Positions 45,257-53,206 of a stretch of 64,000 nucleotides of DNA are shown piece after piece (the first letter of the stretch is position 1; each line of letters starts with the position of its first letter). The notes under the pieces were generated by a model. The model saw nothing but the letters and a program-made list of their open reading frames with translations. It was not told where the DNA came from and made no database searches. Origin of the DNA: Paraburkholderia edwinii (lineage in GTDB: Bacteria; Pseudomonadota; Gammaproteobacteria; Burkholderiales; Burkholderiaceae); the NCBI RefSeq assembly GCF_019428685.1, contig NZ_CP080096.1, forward strand, positions 2,170,001 through 2,234,000, written 5' to 3'. The position numbers and the translations under genes are program-made.

Positions 45257-45285
45257 GCTTCGTCTCCCGCATGCTTCGTCTCCCG
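45254..45285 (-). repeat. Tandem 16-bp duplication of ribosome site and start codon
   Basis: CATGCTTCGTCTCCCG occurs twice back to back (45254-45269 and 45270-45285). On the minus strand each copy reads GGGAGACGAAGC-ATG. The downstream copy starts the ATPase gene. The upstream ATG (45272) opens a nine-codon frame ending in TGA just inside the ATPase coding region. Confidence 0.85.
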
Positions 45286-45308
45286 TTACTGTGCCGGCGA
45301 TGGCGCGA

Positions 45309-46436
45309 TTACTGGTTGCCCTGGCTCTGCTTCATGATCTCCTGCGCGGAGAAATTGATGCCGCAAGTCGGAAACGAATTGCCGACGAAGAAGTTGTCGG
45401 ACTCTTTGGGGAAATAGTTGACGCCCGCCTTCAGCTGCGAATCGTCGGTGATGTCGAGTGGCAGCTTGATGGCCACGGGAATCGTCTGGCCGTCGAGCGC
45501 CGCCAGCGCCGTCTTGATCGCCACGGCCACCTGGGCGGGACCGCTGCCGGCCGACGTGCACTTCAGGCCCTGGCTGCCGTACTGCGCGCAGAATTTGCGA
45601 AAGCCGTTCTCCGTTTCGCCGCCGAACGGCACGAAAGGATGCTTGGCGTCGAGCATCGCGCGCACGACACCGGTGTCGCCGCCTTGCGCCGAAATCCCGT
45701 CGAAATGGCCCTGCACGGCAATCGCGTCGGCGGCGGCCTTCTGCGCGACGCCGTCGTCCCATTTGCCGTAGACCTGGACGATATTCCACTTCTTGCCGGT
45801 CTCGTCGAGCGTCTTCTGGAAGCCGTTGTGCCGGTCGGTATCGACCGACGTGCCCGCCACGCCGCGGACCTCGAGCACCTTGCCGCCGTTCGGCACATGG
45901 GTCGCGAGCCACTTGGCCCACAGCACGCCGAGCCCGTACTGGTCGACGTCGACGTTGATCGCGTCCTCGCTGTCGAGCGTATTGTCGAACGCGACCAGCA
46001 CGACGCCGGCTTTCTTGGCGCGGCGTATCGCGGGGCCGAAGGAGGAGGGATTCTGTGCGTCGACGACGATCGCATCGTAGCCGGCGTCGATGAAATTGTT
46101 GACGGCCGAGATCTGCGCCGGCACGTCCTCGCCGGTCGAGACGACCTTGAATTCCTTGAGCTTCGCGGCGACGGCCGGTTGCGCCGTATAGGCCTTGGCC
46201 GTCTTGATCATCTGGATGCGCCAGGTGTTCGCGATATAGCCGTTGACGAGCGCGACGCGGTAAGGCCCGTTCTTCTTAGGATACTTGACGAACTTCGTGT
46301 CGCTCTTCCACGGAACCATGCACGTGGGATCGCTGGACGGACCGGACACGATCGATGCCTGCGCGAAAGCCGCGCTTGCGCCCAGCGCCAAGGCCGCGGT
46401 CGCCGCCGCTCGAACCACCTGGATTCCTGAAAGCAT
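45309..46436 (-). CDS. Sugar-type ABC transporter periplasmic binding protein
   Basis: The 375-residue protein starts at ATG 46436 behind CGGAGA. Residues 1-26 are a signal peptide (AAATAALALGASAAFAQA). The mature part is a type 1 periplasmic binding protein: YRVALVNGYIANTWRIQMIK, GYDAIVVDAQNPSSFGPAIR, KKAGVVLVAFDNTLDSEDAI and DGISAQGGDTGVVRAML. Two Cys near the mature N- and C-terminal parts (DPTCMVPW, FPTCGINF) could form a disulfide that is not general in RbsB relatives. It is first in the operon and 53 bp upstream of the ATPase. The ligand is probably a sugar or polyol, not identified. Confidence 0.9.
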   Translation of the reverse strand: MLSGIQVVRAAATAALALGASAAFAQASIVSGPSSDPTCMVPWKSDTKFVKYPKKNGPYRVALVNGYIANTWRIQMIKTAKAYTAQPAVAAKLKEFKVVSTGEDVPAQISAVNNFIDAGYDAIVVDAQNPSSFGPAIRRAKKAGVVLVAFDNTLDSEDAINVDVDQYGLGVLWAKWLATHVPNGGKVLEVRGVAGTSVDTDRHNGFQKTLDETGKKWNIVQVYGKWDDGVAQKAAADAIAVQGHFDGISAQGGDTGVVRAMLDAKHPFVPFGGETENGFRKFCAQYGSQGLKCTSAGSGPAQVAVAIKTALAALDGQTIPVAIKLPLDITDDSQLKAGVNYFPKESDNFFVGNSFPTCGINFSAQEIMKQSQGNQ

Positions 46437-46821
46437 GTTGTCTCCGTTTTGTTGGATTGAACTTACCGACTGCCGGCGCACACGGTTCGTCGCAAATGGC
46501 CGACGCGGTGTGCGTAATGCAGGGAATCTTGCGGACAGGCTACAGCGGAACGGGATCGGGCTCGCCGGATTGGCGAATCGGCCAAAGCGGCCTTTTCAAA
46601 GGTGCCCTCGAAGCGAAACGGAGGGCATGCGCGACACCACCCCATCTGACAGAACGGATTGTTACTGGCATACCAGGCGGCGCGCGATAGTGGTTTACCA
46701 GTGCGCCGGGGATCGGCGGGATCGGGCCCAAAGGCGCGCCGTTTCGGGGCATCGGCAAGCGCCATGTCGCCGGTGCGGACGGTAAAATTCACGGAACATA
46801 CGGCCGCATTGGAGTGGGTGT
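46437..46821. promoter_or_regulatory. Divergent region between ABC operon and polB, with inverted repeats
   Basis: There are 385 bases without a convincing gene. It contains CTGG-CATA-CCAG at 46665-46676 and TGGT-TT-ACCA at 46691-46700, two short inverted repeats of the TGGT/ACCA kind seen in GntR or LacI operators. No LexA-like box was recognised before polB. Confidence 0.35.
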
Positions 46822-49221
46822 TTGACAGAGCAGAAGCAGGGCTTCATTTTGACCCGTCACTGGCGGGACACGCCGGCTGGGACGGAGGTGGTGTTCTGGC
46901 TGGCGACCGACGACGGGCCGCGTCAGATCCGTCTGCGCCCGCAGGAATCCGTTGCGTTTGTGCCGGCCGCGCAGCGCGATCGGGTCGAGCAGATTCTGCG
47001 TCGCGAATCGGCTTCGGCGTCTGCCGGAATCGAGCTGCGTCCGCTTGAGCTGTGCGATTTTCAGCATCGGCCGGTGCTGGGGCTGTACAGCCGGCAGTAC
47101 CGGCAACTGACGCGGATCGAGAAGCGCCTGAAGCAAGGCGGCGCCGACGTTTACGAGGCGGACGTGTTTCCGCCCGACCGCTACATGATGGAACGCTTCA
47201 TCACGGCGCCGGTATGGTTCGGCGGGCAGCCCAACGGCAGTGACGCGAGTGGTGCGAGTGGTGCGCTGGTGGAGGCCGACATGAGGCCCGCATCGGGCTA
47301 TCGGCCGCAGTTGCGGATGGTGTCGCTCGACATCGAGACCAGCGCTAAAGGCGAGCTGTACTCGATTGCACTTGAAGGCTGTGGGCAGCGCCAGGTTTAC
47401 ATGCTCGGCCCGGCAAACGGCGACGACAGTTCAGTCGACTTCGACTTCGAGTATTGCGAGAGCCGTCCGCTGCTGCTCGAGCGGCTCAATGACTGGATGG
47501 CCCGGCATGATCCCGATGCGATCATTGGCTGGAATCTGGTGCAGTTCGATCTGCGCATTCTTCATCAGCACGCGGAGCAATATGGCGTGCCGCTGCGTCT
47601 GGGCCGTGACGGCAGTGCGATGGAGTGGCGCGAACACGGGATCACGCAGGGGCATTTCTTCGCCGGCGCCGCGGGCCGGTTGATCATCGACGGTATCGAG
47701 GCGCTGCGCTCGGCGACCTGGAGCTTCCCATCGTTCAGCCTCGAGTTCGTTTCGCAGGCCGTGCTGGGTGAGGGCAAGGCGATCGACAACGCCTACCAGC
47801 GCATGGACGAAATCCAGCGCCGCTTCGACGAGGACAAGCCGGCGCTCGCGCACTACAACCTCAAAGACTGCGAGCTGGTGACGCGCATCTTCGCGAAAAC
47901 GGAGTTGCTCGCGTTTCTGCTTGAACGTGCGACGGTGACGGGGCTGCCGGCCGACCGAAGCGGAGGGTCGGTGGCGGCGTTCACGCATCGTTATATGCCG
48001 CTCATGCATCGGCTTGGGTATGTCGCGCCGAATCTCGGCGATGTCGCGGGCGCGCCGAGCCCGGGCGGCTTTGTGATGAACTCGCGGCCAGGACTGTATG
48101 ACTCGGTGCTGGTGCTCGACTACAAGAGCCTGTATCCGTCGATTATCCGCAGCTTTCTGATTGATCCGGTTGGCCTCGTTGAAGGCATGCGTCATCCGGA
48201 TGATGCGGACTCGGTGCCCGGTTTTCTGGGGGCGCGGTTTTCGCGTACGCGGCATGGGCTGCCGTCTGTTGTCGCGCAGATATCGGAGGCGCGCGAGGCG
48301 GCCAAGCGTGATCAGAACAAGCCGTTGTCCCAGGCGTTGAAGATCATCATGAACTCGTTTTATGGCGTGCTGGGTTCGACGGGATGCCGGTTCTTCGATC
48401 CGCGGCTAGCGTCGTCGATCACGATGCGCGGTCATGAAATCATGCGCAAGACGCGTGAACTGATCGAGGCGCAGGGCTACGAGGTGATTTACGGGGATAC
48501 CGATTCGACGTTTGTCTGGCTCAATCAGGCGCGTACCGAAGAGGAGGCGGCGCAGATTGGGAGGGCGCTCGTAGGGCATATCAATCGGTGGTGGCAGACC
48601 GATCTGCGAAAACGCTTCGGGCTGGAAAGCGCGCTGGAGTTGCAGTTCGAGCGGCACTATCGGCGCTTTTTTATGCCGACTATTCGCGGCACGGAAGAGG
48701 GCAGCAAGAAGCGCTACGCGGGTCTTACGCTGCGTGAGGATGGCAGTGAGGAAGTGGTCTACAAGGGGCTGGAGACGGTGCGTACCGACTGGACGCCGCT
48801 CGCACAGCGGTTTCAGCAGGAGCTTTATCTGCGCGTGTTCAGACAGGAGCCGTATCAGGACTACGTGCGGGATTATGTGCGTCGGACGCTGAGCGGGGAG
48901 TTTGATGAACTGCTGGTGTACCGCAAGCGGTTGCGCCGGCCGCTTGCCGCGTATGAGCGTAATGTACCGCCGCATGTCCGGGCTGCACGGATGGCGGATG
49001 AATTCAACGTGAAGCAGGGCCGGCCCGTGCAGTATCAGAGCGGCGGGTGGATCAGTTATGTGATGACGAGCGCCGGGCCGGAGCCGCTTGAAACGTGGAG
49101 ATCGGGGCTCGACTATGGGCACTATCTGAGCAATCAGCTTCAGCCTGTGGCCGATGCGATATTGCCGTTGTTGGGGGATGACTTCGAGACGTTGACTAGC
49201 GGACAGCAGACGCTTTTCTGA
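46822..49221 (+). CDS. polB: DNA polymerase II (B family), TTG start
   Basis: The 799-residue replicative-repair polymerase acts in lesion bypass and restart. It begins with TTG 46822, seven bases after GGAG (46811-46814), giving [20 protein letters not shown], which aligns with known Pol II N-termini. The 3'-5' exonuclease motifs are [26 protein letters not shown] and [13 protein letters not shown]. The polymerase motifs are [14 protein letters not shown] (motif A), [12 protein letters not shown] (B) and [12 protein letters not shown] (C), followed by KKRYAGL. The length is close to E. coli Pol II (783). It converges on the Nramp gene with 21 bp between them. Confidence 0.96.
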   Translation: MTEQKQGFILTRHWRDTPAGTEVVFWLATDDGPRQIRLRPQESVAFVPAAQRDRVEQILRRESASASAGIELRPLELCDFQHRPVLGLYSRQYRQLTRIEKRLKQGGADVYEADVFPPDRYMMERFITAPVWFGGQPNGSDASGASGALVEADMRPASGYRPQLRMVSLDIETSAKGELYSIALEGCGQRQVYMLGPANGDDSSVDFDFEYCESRPLLLERLNDWMARHDPDAIIGWNLVQFDLRILHQHAEQYGVPLRLGRDGSAMEWREHGITQGHFFAGAAGRLIIDGIEALRSATWSFPSFSLEFVSQAVLGEGKAIDNAYQRMDEIQRRFDEDKPALAHYNLKDCELVTRIFAKTELLAFLLERATVTGLPADRSGGSVAAFTHRYMPLMHRLGYVAPNLGDVAGAPSPGGFVMNSRPGLYDSVLVLDYKSLYPSIIRSFLIDPVGLVEGMRHPDDADSVPGFLGARFSRTRHGLPSVVAQISEAREAAKRDQNKPLSQALKIIMNSFYGVLGSTGCRFFDPRLASSITMRGHEIMRKTRELIEAQGYEVIYGDTDSTFVWLNQARTEEEAAQIGRALVGHINRWWQTDLRKRFGLESALELQFERHYRRFFMPTIRGTEEGSKKRYAGLTLREDGSEEVVYKGLETVRTDWTPLAQRFQQELYLRVFRQEPYQDYVRDYVRRTLSGEFDELLVYRKRLRRPLAAYERNVPPHVRAARMADEFNVKQGRPVQYQSGGWISYVMTSAGPEPLETWRSGLDYGHYLSNQLQPVADAILPLLGDDFETLTSGQQTLF

Positions 49222-49242
49222 CCGTCGTCCTTGTTGCTCGTA

Positions 49243-50625
49243 TCAGCCGGTTACCGTGTCCACCAGCAGCTTCACATTGAGGCTCACGATCACGCTAGCC
49301 ACGACCCACGCGAGCACCTTCACCCACCAAGGAATGACAAACGCGCCCATTTTCCGTTTGTCCGACACGAATCGCACGAGCGGGATCACGGCGAACGGCA
49401 GTTGCATCGACAGGATGACCTGGCTTAGCAGTAACAGATTCGTGGTGCCCTTGTCGCCGTAGATCGCGGTGACCACCACCACCGGTACGATGGCGATGCC
49501 GCGCGTGATAAGGCGTCTCGCCCAGGCCGGAATGCGCAGCCTCAGGAAGCCCTCCATGACGATCTGCCCCGCGAGCGTCGCCGTCACCGTCGAATTCAAT
49601 CCGGACGCGAGCAGCGCCAGCGCGAACAGCGTCGAGGCGATGCCGACGCCGAGCAGCGGCGACAGCAGCCGGAACGCTTCGCCGATCTCCGTCACGTTCG
49701 TGTAGCCGGCGTCATGGAAGGTCGACGCCGCGACGATCAGGATCGCCGCATTGATGAACAGCGCGAGCATCAGCGCGAGGGTGCTGTCAATGGTGGCCCA
49801 GCGTATCGCGTCGCGGCGCCCCGCATCGCTGTGCGGATACGCGCGTGTCTGCACGATCGACGAATGCAGATAGAGATTGTGCGGCATCACCGTTGCCCCG
49901 ATGATGCCGATCGCGACATAGAGGGCCTCGCGGTTGGTGACGATTTCCGGCGACGGTACGAAGCCCCGCAACACGGCGGCCAGCGGTGGAGCGGCCGCCA
50001 CGATCTGTACCGTGAAGCACACGGCGATCACGATCAGCAGACTGATGACAAATGCTTCGAGGAAGCGAAAACCCTTGTTCATCAGGATCAGCAGCAAAAA
50101 TGCATCGAACGCGGTAATCAGCGCGCCTGCAATCAACGGAATGCCGAACAGCAATTGCAGCGCGATGGCCGTGCCGATCACTTCCGCCAGATCGCAGGCA
50201 ATGATGGCCAGTTCGCACGCGACCCATAGCGCAAAGTTCACCGGTTTCGAATAATGCGCCCGGCAGGCTTGCGCAAGGTCGAAGCCGGTGGCGATGCCAA
50301 GCCTGACCGACAACGCCTGGAGCAGAATCGCCATCAGGTTGGAAAGCAGGATCACGGCGAGCAGCGTATAGCCGAAGCGCGAGCCGCCCGCGATATCCGT
50401 TGCCCAGTTGCCCGGATCCATGTAGCCGACCGAGATCATGTAGCCGGGCCCGGCGAACGCGAGAAAACGCCTGAGCCATTTGCCTCCGTCCGGCACGTGC
50501 ACGGAACGGTATACCTCCGGCAGGCTGGAATCGGACCCGTTATCGGACCCGCCATCGGCCCCGTTGCCTGCACGCGGGCTTTTCCACCCGGGACGGGAAG
50601 CAGAGTGCGGCGAAGGATCGGACAT
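49243..50625 (-). CDS. mntH: Nramp-family divalent metal transporter
   Basis: This carrier of about 460 residues has eleven or so membrane segments and the Nramp signatures: [11 protein letters not shown] in TM1 (metal-binding Asp and Asn), [13 protein letters not shown] in TM6 (Met and His) and the transport motif [23 protein letters not shown] region. It should import Mn(II) or Fe(II) with protons. The N-terminus before the first membrane segment is long and has a Gly/Asp/Ser repeat ([14 protein letters not shown]). The start is uncertain: ATG 50625, TTG 50631 (best spaced from GGAG) and TTG 50646 are possible. No Mn riboswitch was recognised upstream. Confidence 0.9.
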   Translation of the reverse strand: MSDPSPHSASRPGWKSPRAGNGADGGSDNGSDSSLPEVYRSVHVPDGGKWLRRFLAFAGPGYMISVGYMDPGNWATDIAGGSRFGYTLLAVILLSNLMAILLQALSVRLGIATGFDLAQACRAHYSKPVNFALWVACELAIIACDLAEVIGTAIALQLLFGIPLIAGALITAFDAFLLLILMNKGFRFLEAFVISLLIVIAVCFTVQIVAAAPPLAAVLRGFVPSPEIVTNREALYVAIGIIGATVMPHNLYLHSSIVQTRAYPHSDAGRRDAIRWATIDSTLALMLALFINAAILIVAASTFHDAGYTNVTEIGEAFRLLSPLLGVGIASTLFALALLASGLNSTVTATLAGQIVMEGFLRLRIPAWARRLITRGIAIVPVVVVTAIYGDKGTTNLLLLSQVILSMQLPFAVIPLVRFVSDKRKMGAFVIPWWVKVLAWVVASVIVSLNVKLLVDTVTG

Positions 50626-50935
50626 AGGCAAAGGTGGCTCCGTCAACGTCGGGTACGAGGCAACTCAAGCTACCCCACGCCGGGTTGCAACGCACGTCGC
50701 GTTATTTTGCGGTGACCTTCATCTTATGCTTTCGACGCCGCGGACGGGATGTCTCGTTCCTCGGGGAAAACCGGTCACGCAAACGTCGCTTTCTGCCTTG
50801 ACAGAAGGCCGGATTCAAAATTGAATCAATTCAGCAGCCCCGGCACCGCGCGGTTCGCCGCCCGGTGTGCGTTTGCCGAAATCGCGCGACAGGTGCAACG
50901 GAGGGGATCCGTCGCGACCCGCCCGAGGAGTGACC
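50626..50935. other. Divergent region between mntH and the CBS gene
   Basis: There are 310 bases with no gene seen. The plus-strand promoter candidate at 50798-50826 lies here. No other clear element was found. Confidence 0.4.
50798..50826 (+). promoter_or_regulatory. Promoter-like sequence with an inverted repeat over the -10 element
   Basis: TTGACA (50798-50803), a 17-bp spacer, then TTGAAT (50821-50826) fits a sigma-70 promoter for the CBS gene. GATTCAA-AA-TTGAATC (50812-50827) overlaps the -10 element and could be an operator. Confidence 0.4.
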
Positions 50936-51628
50936 ATGCGCGCACTCGACATCATGACTCCGTCCGTCGTCACCGCCACACCGGACATGACGATCTACGA
51001 CGCGGCAAAGCTTTTCGTCGACAACCATATCGGCGGAATGCCGGTCGTCAACGCGGACGGGCAGGTCGTCGGCATCATCAGCCACACCGACCTGCTGCAT
51101 CGTGTGGAGAACGATACCCGCCATCAGGAACGTCCGTGGTGGCTCGAATTCCTGCTGTCATCGCCACGCGAACAGGCTGCCAGGTATGTGAAGGAGCACG
51201 GACATGTGGTCGGCGACGTGATGTGCACGCACGTCATTTCAATTTCCGACGACACGCCGCTTAAGCAGATCGCGGACCTCATGGAGCGCCGGCATCTTAA
51301 ACGCGTGCCGGTGTTAAAGGACGGCAGGCTGGTCGGAATCGTGACCCGCTCGAACCTGATCCGCGCGCTCGCGAGCGTCGCACCGGCCGTGGACGCGGCG
51401 TCGTATGACGATGCCAGCCTGCGCGACGCGATCGTCGAGCAGATGCACGGGCAGCGCTGGGGGTTGCCGAAGCAGGGCGTGCTCGTCAAGGACGGTGTCG
51501 CGCACCTTTGGGGCGTGATCGAATCCGAAGAGGAAAAGCGCGCCATCCAGATTGCGGCTGCGCGCGTGCCCGGTATCAAGCGCGTCGAATTTCACCTGGA
51601 GACGCCGAGCGTGATTCCTTCGCTGTAG
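50936..51628 (+). CDS. CBS-pair plus BON-domain protein
   Basis: The 230-residue protein starts at ATG 50936 behind GAGGAG (50925-50930). The first CBS motif is at about 1-57 (MRALDIMTPSVVTATPDMTI, IGGMPVVNADGQVVGIISHT). The second is at about 91-148 (VGDVMCTHVISISDDTPLKQ, RRHLKRVPVLKDGRLVGIVT). The BON domain is at about 158-225 (LWGVIESEEEKRAIQIAAAR, VPGIKRVEFHL). CBS pairs bind adenine nucleotides and BON domains bind membranes or lipids, so it may couple energy state to a membrane process. The partner protein is unknown. Confidence 0.92.
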   Translation: MRALDIMTPSVVTATPDMTIYDAAKLFVDNHIGGMPVVNADGQVVGIISHTDLLHRVENDTRHQERPWWLEFLLSSPREQAARYVKEHGHVVGDVMCTHVISISDDTPLKQIADLMERRHLKRVPVLKDGRLVGIVTRSNLIRALASVAPAVDAASYDDASLRDAIVEQMHGQRWGLPKQGVLVKDGVAHLWGVIESEEEKRAIQIAAARVPGIKRVEFHLETPSVIPSL

Positions 51629-51747
51629 TGGCGCATGCGGCTCAGGGCACGGGTAAGGACTGGCGCCGTCACGGTTGCGTGCGCGGCGTCAGCGCTGGGC
51701 GCAGGCTGGATAAGCTTCGTGTCGTGAATAGGGCGTTCCGATCAGAA

Positions 51748-52824
51748 CTACGGTTGTGTTCCGGTGTTCGCGGTGGCCTGTTCATCGAGCCATCCACGCC
51801 ACACTGCGATCAGAACCGCGAGAATGACCGGTCCGATAAACAACCCGATCAGGCCAAAGGCCGCCAGTCCCCCCAGCACGCCGAATACCACCAGAAGAAA
51901 CGGGATTCGCGTCGCGCTGCTGATGACGAGCGGACGGATCAGGTTATCCACCGAGCTCACGACCAGTGCGCCCCAGAGCAGGAGACCGATTCCGGCTAGT
52001 GTTTTTCCTGTGACAAGCAGCCATATGCCAATCGATCCCCAGACCAATGGCGTTCCAAACGGTATCAACGCGATCACTGCCGTAAATGCGGCGAGCGCCA
52101 CCGGCGCCCGCATTCCGGCGACCCAGTAACCGAGGCCGGCTAGCGTGCCCTGTGCTAATGCCGTCAGTACGAGTCCGTATACGACCGCCTTGATGGTGCT
52201 GCCGATCGACGCGAGATAAGCGTCCAGCCGGCTACCGAGAAAGCGCCGTAACAGGCCGCGCAGCTGGCTCAGCGCGTTTTCGCCGTCCCGGTACATAAAG
52301 AACAGCGTGAGTAACGCAAACCCCAGTTTTGTCGCATTGCGCCCCACGCTGCCGAGCAACTGGCCGGCTTGGCCGGTCCATTGGCGGGCCCACTCCGCGA
52401 GTTGCGCGCGAAAAACCGTCGGATCCGCGGATATCTGATCCAGTCGCTCCTGCAGCAACTGCCCGAGCCACGGAATACGCGTAATGAATTCCGGCAGCTT
52501 TTGCGGGCCATTGGCGAGGTAGCCGGCAACGGCCTGATAGGCGGCGACCAGTTCTTCGCGCAGCAGCATGGTCAGCGAGATTAGCGGCAGAACCAGCACC
52601 GCCGCGACGATGACCGTAAGCAGTAGCGCGCTGGCGCTCGCGCGTCCACGCATTAGCGAGCGCAAGCGGCGATAGGCGGGCCAGGTCAGGTAGGCGAGGA
52701 TGGCGCCCCAAGCCACGGGAACCAGGAACAGATGCAGCACGACATAGCCCAGCACGACAAGGCCGATGAGCAGTACTGCGACGATCACGTGCTTGACCAG
52801 AGACCCAGGATAGCTTGCGCCCAT
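51748..52824 (-). CDS. AI-2E-family (YdiK/PerM) membrane transporter
   Basis: The 358-residue protein starts at ATG 52824 (weak AAGGGTG upstream); a longer in-frame extension lacks a start signal. About seven to eight membrane segments are visible. Family segments are LFLVPVAWGAILAYLTWPAY, TLFFMYRDGENALSQL, GLVLTALAQGTLAGLGYWVA, LIPFGTPLVWGSIGIWLL and IRPLVISSATRIPFLLVVFG. Members export or exchange small molecules (TqsA: AI-2; others: Na+/H+). There is no reliable substrate clue. It is divergent from the acyl-AMP ligase gene across 382 bp. Confidence 0.9.
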   Translation of the reverse strand: MGASYPGSLVKHVIVAVLLIGLVVLGYVVLHLFLVPVAWGAILAYLTWPAYRRLRSLMRGRASASALLLTVIVAAVLVLPLISLTMLLREELVAAYQAVAGYLANGPQKLPEFITRIPWLGQLLQERLDQISADPTVFRAQLAEWARQWTGQAGQLLGSVGRNATKLGFALLTLFFMYRDGENALSQLRGLLRRFLGSRLDAYLASIGSTIKAVVYGLVLTALAQGTLAGLGYWVAGMRAPVALAAFTAVIALIPFGTPLVWGSIGIWLLVTGKTLAGIGLLLWGALVVSSVDNLIRPLVISSATRIPFLLVVFGVLGGLAAFGLIGLFIGPVILAVLIAVWRGWLDEQATANTGTQP

Positions 52825-53206
52825 GAACACCCTTTTTTCTTTAGTTCGACTGCTGGAATTGCGTCCGGCGGACTTCTGCGATTCCGTGAGGCGTCCGGCG
52901 TGATCGGCGAATGCGTCAACGAAAGTGAACGATCCCGCGAAACCGATAACCAACGAGAACACAGGTAGAGCATTCGAAAGTCGCCTGGTGAAGCTGGCCA
53001 GATGACTTCAGGCACTTGGAACCTTCAAGGCGGTAGCGGTGCAATTGAAGGGTTAGTGTAATGTCTACGGTTCCGCGAGACCATGGTTTCTGCGCGAAAC
53101 GCTTAACTCCGCAGCGAGACGGAGCGAAGGAATTCAAGGAACGCTCCGTCATGGTGGACGTAGGCGATCTGGAGGAGCGGACTTCAGCGAGGAGTCCGCG
53201 ATTGCT
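52825..53206. other. Divergent region before the ACP-ligase-PlsC gene
   Basis: This 382-bp spacer has no gene. Its last 90 bases form a structured leader (listed separately). The remaining part presumably carries the two divergent promoters, which I could not place with confidence. Confidence 0.4.
53118..53199 (+). promoter_or_regulatory. Two-hairpin 5' leader of the ACP-ligase-PlsC gene
   Basis: Hairpin 1: GACGGAGCG (53118-53126) with CGCTCCGTC (53142-53150), a perfect 9-bp stem with a 15-nt loop. Hairpin 2: GCGGACT (53177-53183) with AGTCCGC (53193-53199), a perfect 7-bp stem with a 9-nt loop. GGAGGA (53171-53176) ends at the foot of hairpin 2, and ATG 53207 begins seven bases after it, so folding would bring the ribosome site next to the start codon. 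A second GAGG lies in the loop. Confidence 0.5.

Noticed and set aside
46437..46821. LexA (SOS) box before polB
   Set aside because: No CTGT-N8-ACAG-like sequence was found; SOS control cannot be claimed.
50626..50935. Mn riboswitch (yybP-ykoY) upstream of mntH
   Set aside because: A GGGGTAGC-like run is present, but the paired core of the riboswitch could not be built.
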